Below, one piece after another: positions 63,111 to 64,000 of a stretch of DNA of 64,000 nucleotides. Origin of the DNA: Prorocentrum cordatum. Taxonomy: Eukaryota > Sar > Dinophyceae > Prorocentrales > Prorocentraceae. The notes beneath the pieces were generated by a model that saw only the letters and a list, made by a program, of their open reading frames with translations, made no database searches and was not told where the DNA came from. The position numbers were made by a program, and so were the translations under genes. Each line of letters opens with the position of its first letter. The stretch's first letter is position 1. Location: NCBI GenBank assembly GCA_963575745.1, contig CAUYUJ010003967.1, forward strand, positions 1-64,000. Reading direction: 5' to 3'.

Positions 63111-64000
63111 AGGGGGTCAAGGAAGTGGGGGCAGGTGAGATCTCTCGCTGGCACACCACCTCTCAGCCACAACGAAGGATCGGCCTCCCACTGTACAGCC
63201 GCCTGAGTGCACAAGGCCTGTGTGCTGTCAAAGTCTGGGTGATCAACATTGCATTCGCACTGCCATATACGGTGAAACAAAGTCTCAGGAGCCCTCTTGC
63301 ACCTTGGACAAGTTACATCAACCGTGTGGCCACTGTCAGCTTGGCGCCGCCGTGGCCACTGGCCTCCAGAGGCCACGCACAAAGTGAGGCCCCAGAGGTC
63401 GGCTTGGCCCTGAGACTCAAACCGACGGAGTTCCTGAGAAAGGGGGAGGAGATCGGCCCCTTCACTAAGCGAAGTGCCTCCTTCGTGCTTCGCAGCGCCC
63501 TGCCAAAGGCCTGCTCTTAAATCAGAAACAAACTCGTAAAGCAAATCGGTGTGGTCAGTGAGAGCCAACAATTCAAAGTTGGGATCGCCTGGCCTCGGAA
63601 ATCTCCAAGCGTGATTCGAGTGAGACGGCCGTTCCCAGAGGTCTGGTTCTCGGGGCTCCCAGCCAGCGTCGAGCAGCGTGGCCTGGACAGCGGCTATGGG
63701 GCCACGTATCCCACGCCAGCGCCGAGGACCCTGTTTGTCGAGCTGCGCCCTGACTAACCCCCAGGAACGGCGGATGCGCGGCTGGAGCGCTGGAAATCTT
63801 TTCCAGAGCTGAAGCCACGAGTCAACGAGTTGGCGCCTGACCTCCAAGGCTGGGTCGCCGTCTCCAAGCACTGCCTGCAGCACGGTGGTTAAACACTTAC
63901 CTTTGCTGTTGCCAGGGGCCGTGCGAGCAGCTTGCCGCCTAAGAAGGAGGACCTGACTCGGTGGCATACCCATCACTTGGTGACCGTAGCTGGCCTGAGG
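63065..64000 (-). CDS. LINE polyprotein, region between reverse transcriptase and RNase H (frame 1, partial)
   Basis: The minus-strand frame is open at the window edge, so there is no start. It reads QASYGHQVMGMPPSQVLLLR, CLTTVLQAVLGDGDPALEVR, WRGIRGPIAAVQATLLDAGW and then a helical linker, and contains the zinc knuckle CPRCKRAPETLFHRIWQC (CX2CX8HX4C, 63,257-63,310) typical of the linker of LINEs that carry RNase H. It ends at a stop at 63,065, after LWLRGGVPARDLTC and SSEHVPWHLSAV. The RNase H lies in another frame, overlapping by about 95 bases. A one-base indel in 63,065-63,159 would join them. The tract is not an obvious slippery site, so damage is more likely than programmed frameshifting. 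Confidence 0.8.
   Translation of the reverse strand, partial: PQASYGHQVMGMPPSQVLLLRRQAARTAPGNSKGKCLTTVLQAVLGDGDPALEVRRQLVDSWLQLWKRFPALQPRIRRSWGLVRAQLDKQGPRRWRGIRGPIAAVQATLLDAGWEPREPDLWERPSHSNHAWRFPRPGDPNFELLALTDHTDLLYEFVSDLRAGLWQGAAKHEGGTSLSEGADLLPLSQELRRFESQGQADLWGLTLCVASGGQWPRRRQADSGHTVDVTCPRCKRAPETLFHRIWQCECNVDHPDFDSTQALCTQAAVQWEADPSLWLRGGVPARDLTCPHFLDPLRASSEHVPWHLSAV

Larger units (their letters stand above)
62005..64000 (-). mobile_element. LINE (non-LTR retrotransposon), 3' part, truncated by the window edge
   Basis: It comprises a continuous connection region with a zinc knuckle, an RNase H domain and a C-terminal CX2C motif, all on the minus strand and in the expected order. The reverse transcriptase and endonuclease would lie beyond 64,000. 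One frame change separates the connection region from RNase H. LINEs copy their RNA into chromosomal DNA by target-primed reverse transcription; the RNase H removes the RNA strand. Confidence 0.85.

Noticed and set aside
1-64000. CRISPR arrays, because of the abundance of direct repeats
   Set aside because: Repeats are tandem without unique spacers of constant length, and the context is eukaryotic with no cas genes.

Overview
This window looks like a gene-poor stretch of a large, GC-rich nuclear genome, most likely a dinoflagellate. The best evidence is a LINE fragment at the right edge (minus strand, about 61.9-64.0 kb). It has a CX2CX8HX4C zinc knuckle, an RNase H domain with the four acidic catalytic residues and a C-terminal CX2C motif, an arrangement I associate with dinoflagellate LINEs. 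Protein-like stretches favour G or C at third codon positions. There are no operons, bacterial promoters, rRNA or convincing tRNA genes, and I found no intact cellular protein-coding gene.

Most of the sequence is repetitive. Simple arrays include TAG (1-735), GGA/TCC runs at many places, CA/CG dinucleotide tracts (19.5-20.3 kb and 51.1-52.9 kb), GCTAT pentamers (20.6-21.1 kb) and GAT (23.9-24.7 kb). Between them lie minisatellites and satellites with units of about 12, 20, 62, 73, 75, 81, 90, 113, 121, 171, 175 and 241 bp. The region 28.6-30.6 kb is a composite array in which two unrelated minisatellites alternate. Nearly all long open frames in the window are artefacts of these repeats.

Mobile sequences are the main readable content. 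At 33,508-36,088 there is a 2.56-kb element with 42-bp terminal inverted repeats and a perfect 11-bp target duplication; it encodes no transposase and resembles a non-autonomous Mutator-like element. Two inverted copies of another element (31,287-32,632 and 36,603-37,646) flank it, each holding a 90-bp satellite. A dispersed repeat of about 165 bp occurs in full at 15.0 and 25.3 kb and truncated at 14.8 kb, each time next to protein-like sequence, and may be introner-like. A 2.57-kb insert splits a 75-bp satellite at 47.7-50.3 kb and is flanked by identical 94-bp repeats. LINE pieces other than the right-edge copy are a thumb-domain relic (6.4-6.8 kb) and an endonuclease relic (15.9-16.3 kb).

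Cellular-gene relics are few. The most identifiable is an ABCA-type transporter transmembrane segment with frameshifts (minus strand, 59.6-60.1 kb). Protein-like but unidentified minus-strand blocks occur at 8.3-11.3 kb, 14.6-15.0 kb, 25.0-26.2 kb, 41.3-41.7 kb and 45.0-45.8 kb. All appear broken, although introns cannot be excluded without transcript data. Boundaries of degenerate repeats are approximate throughout, and every family assignment is made by eye.
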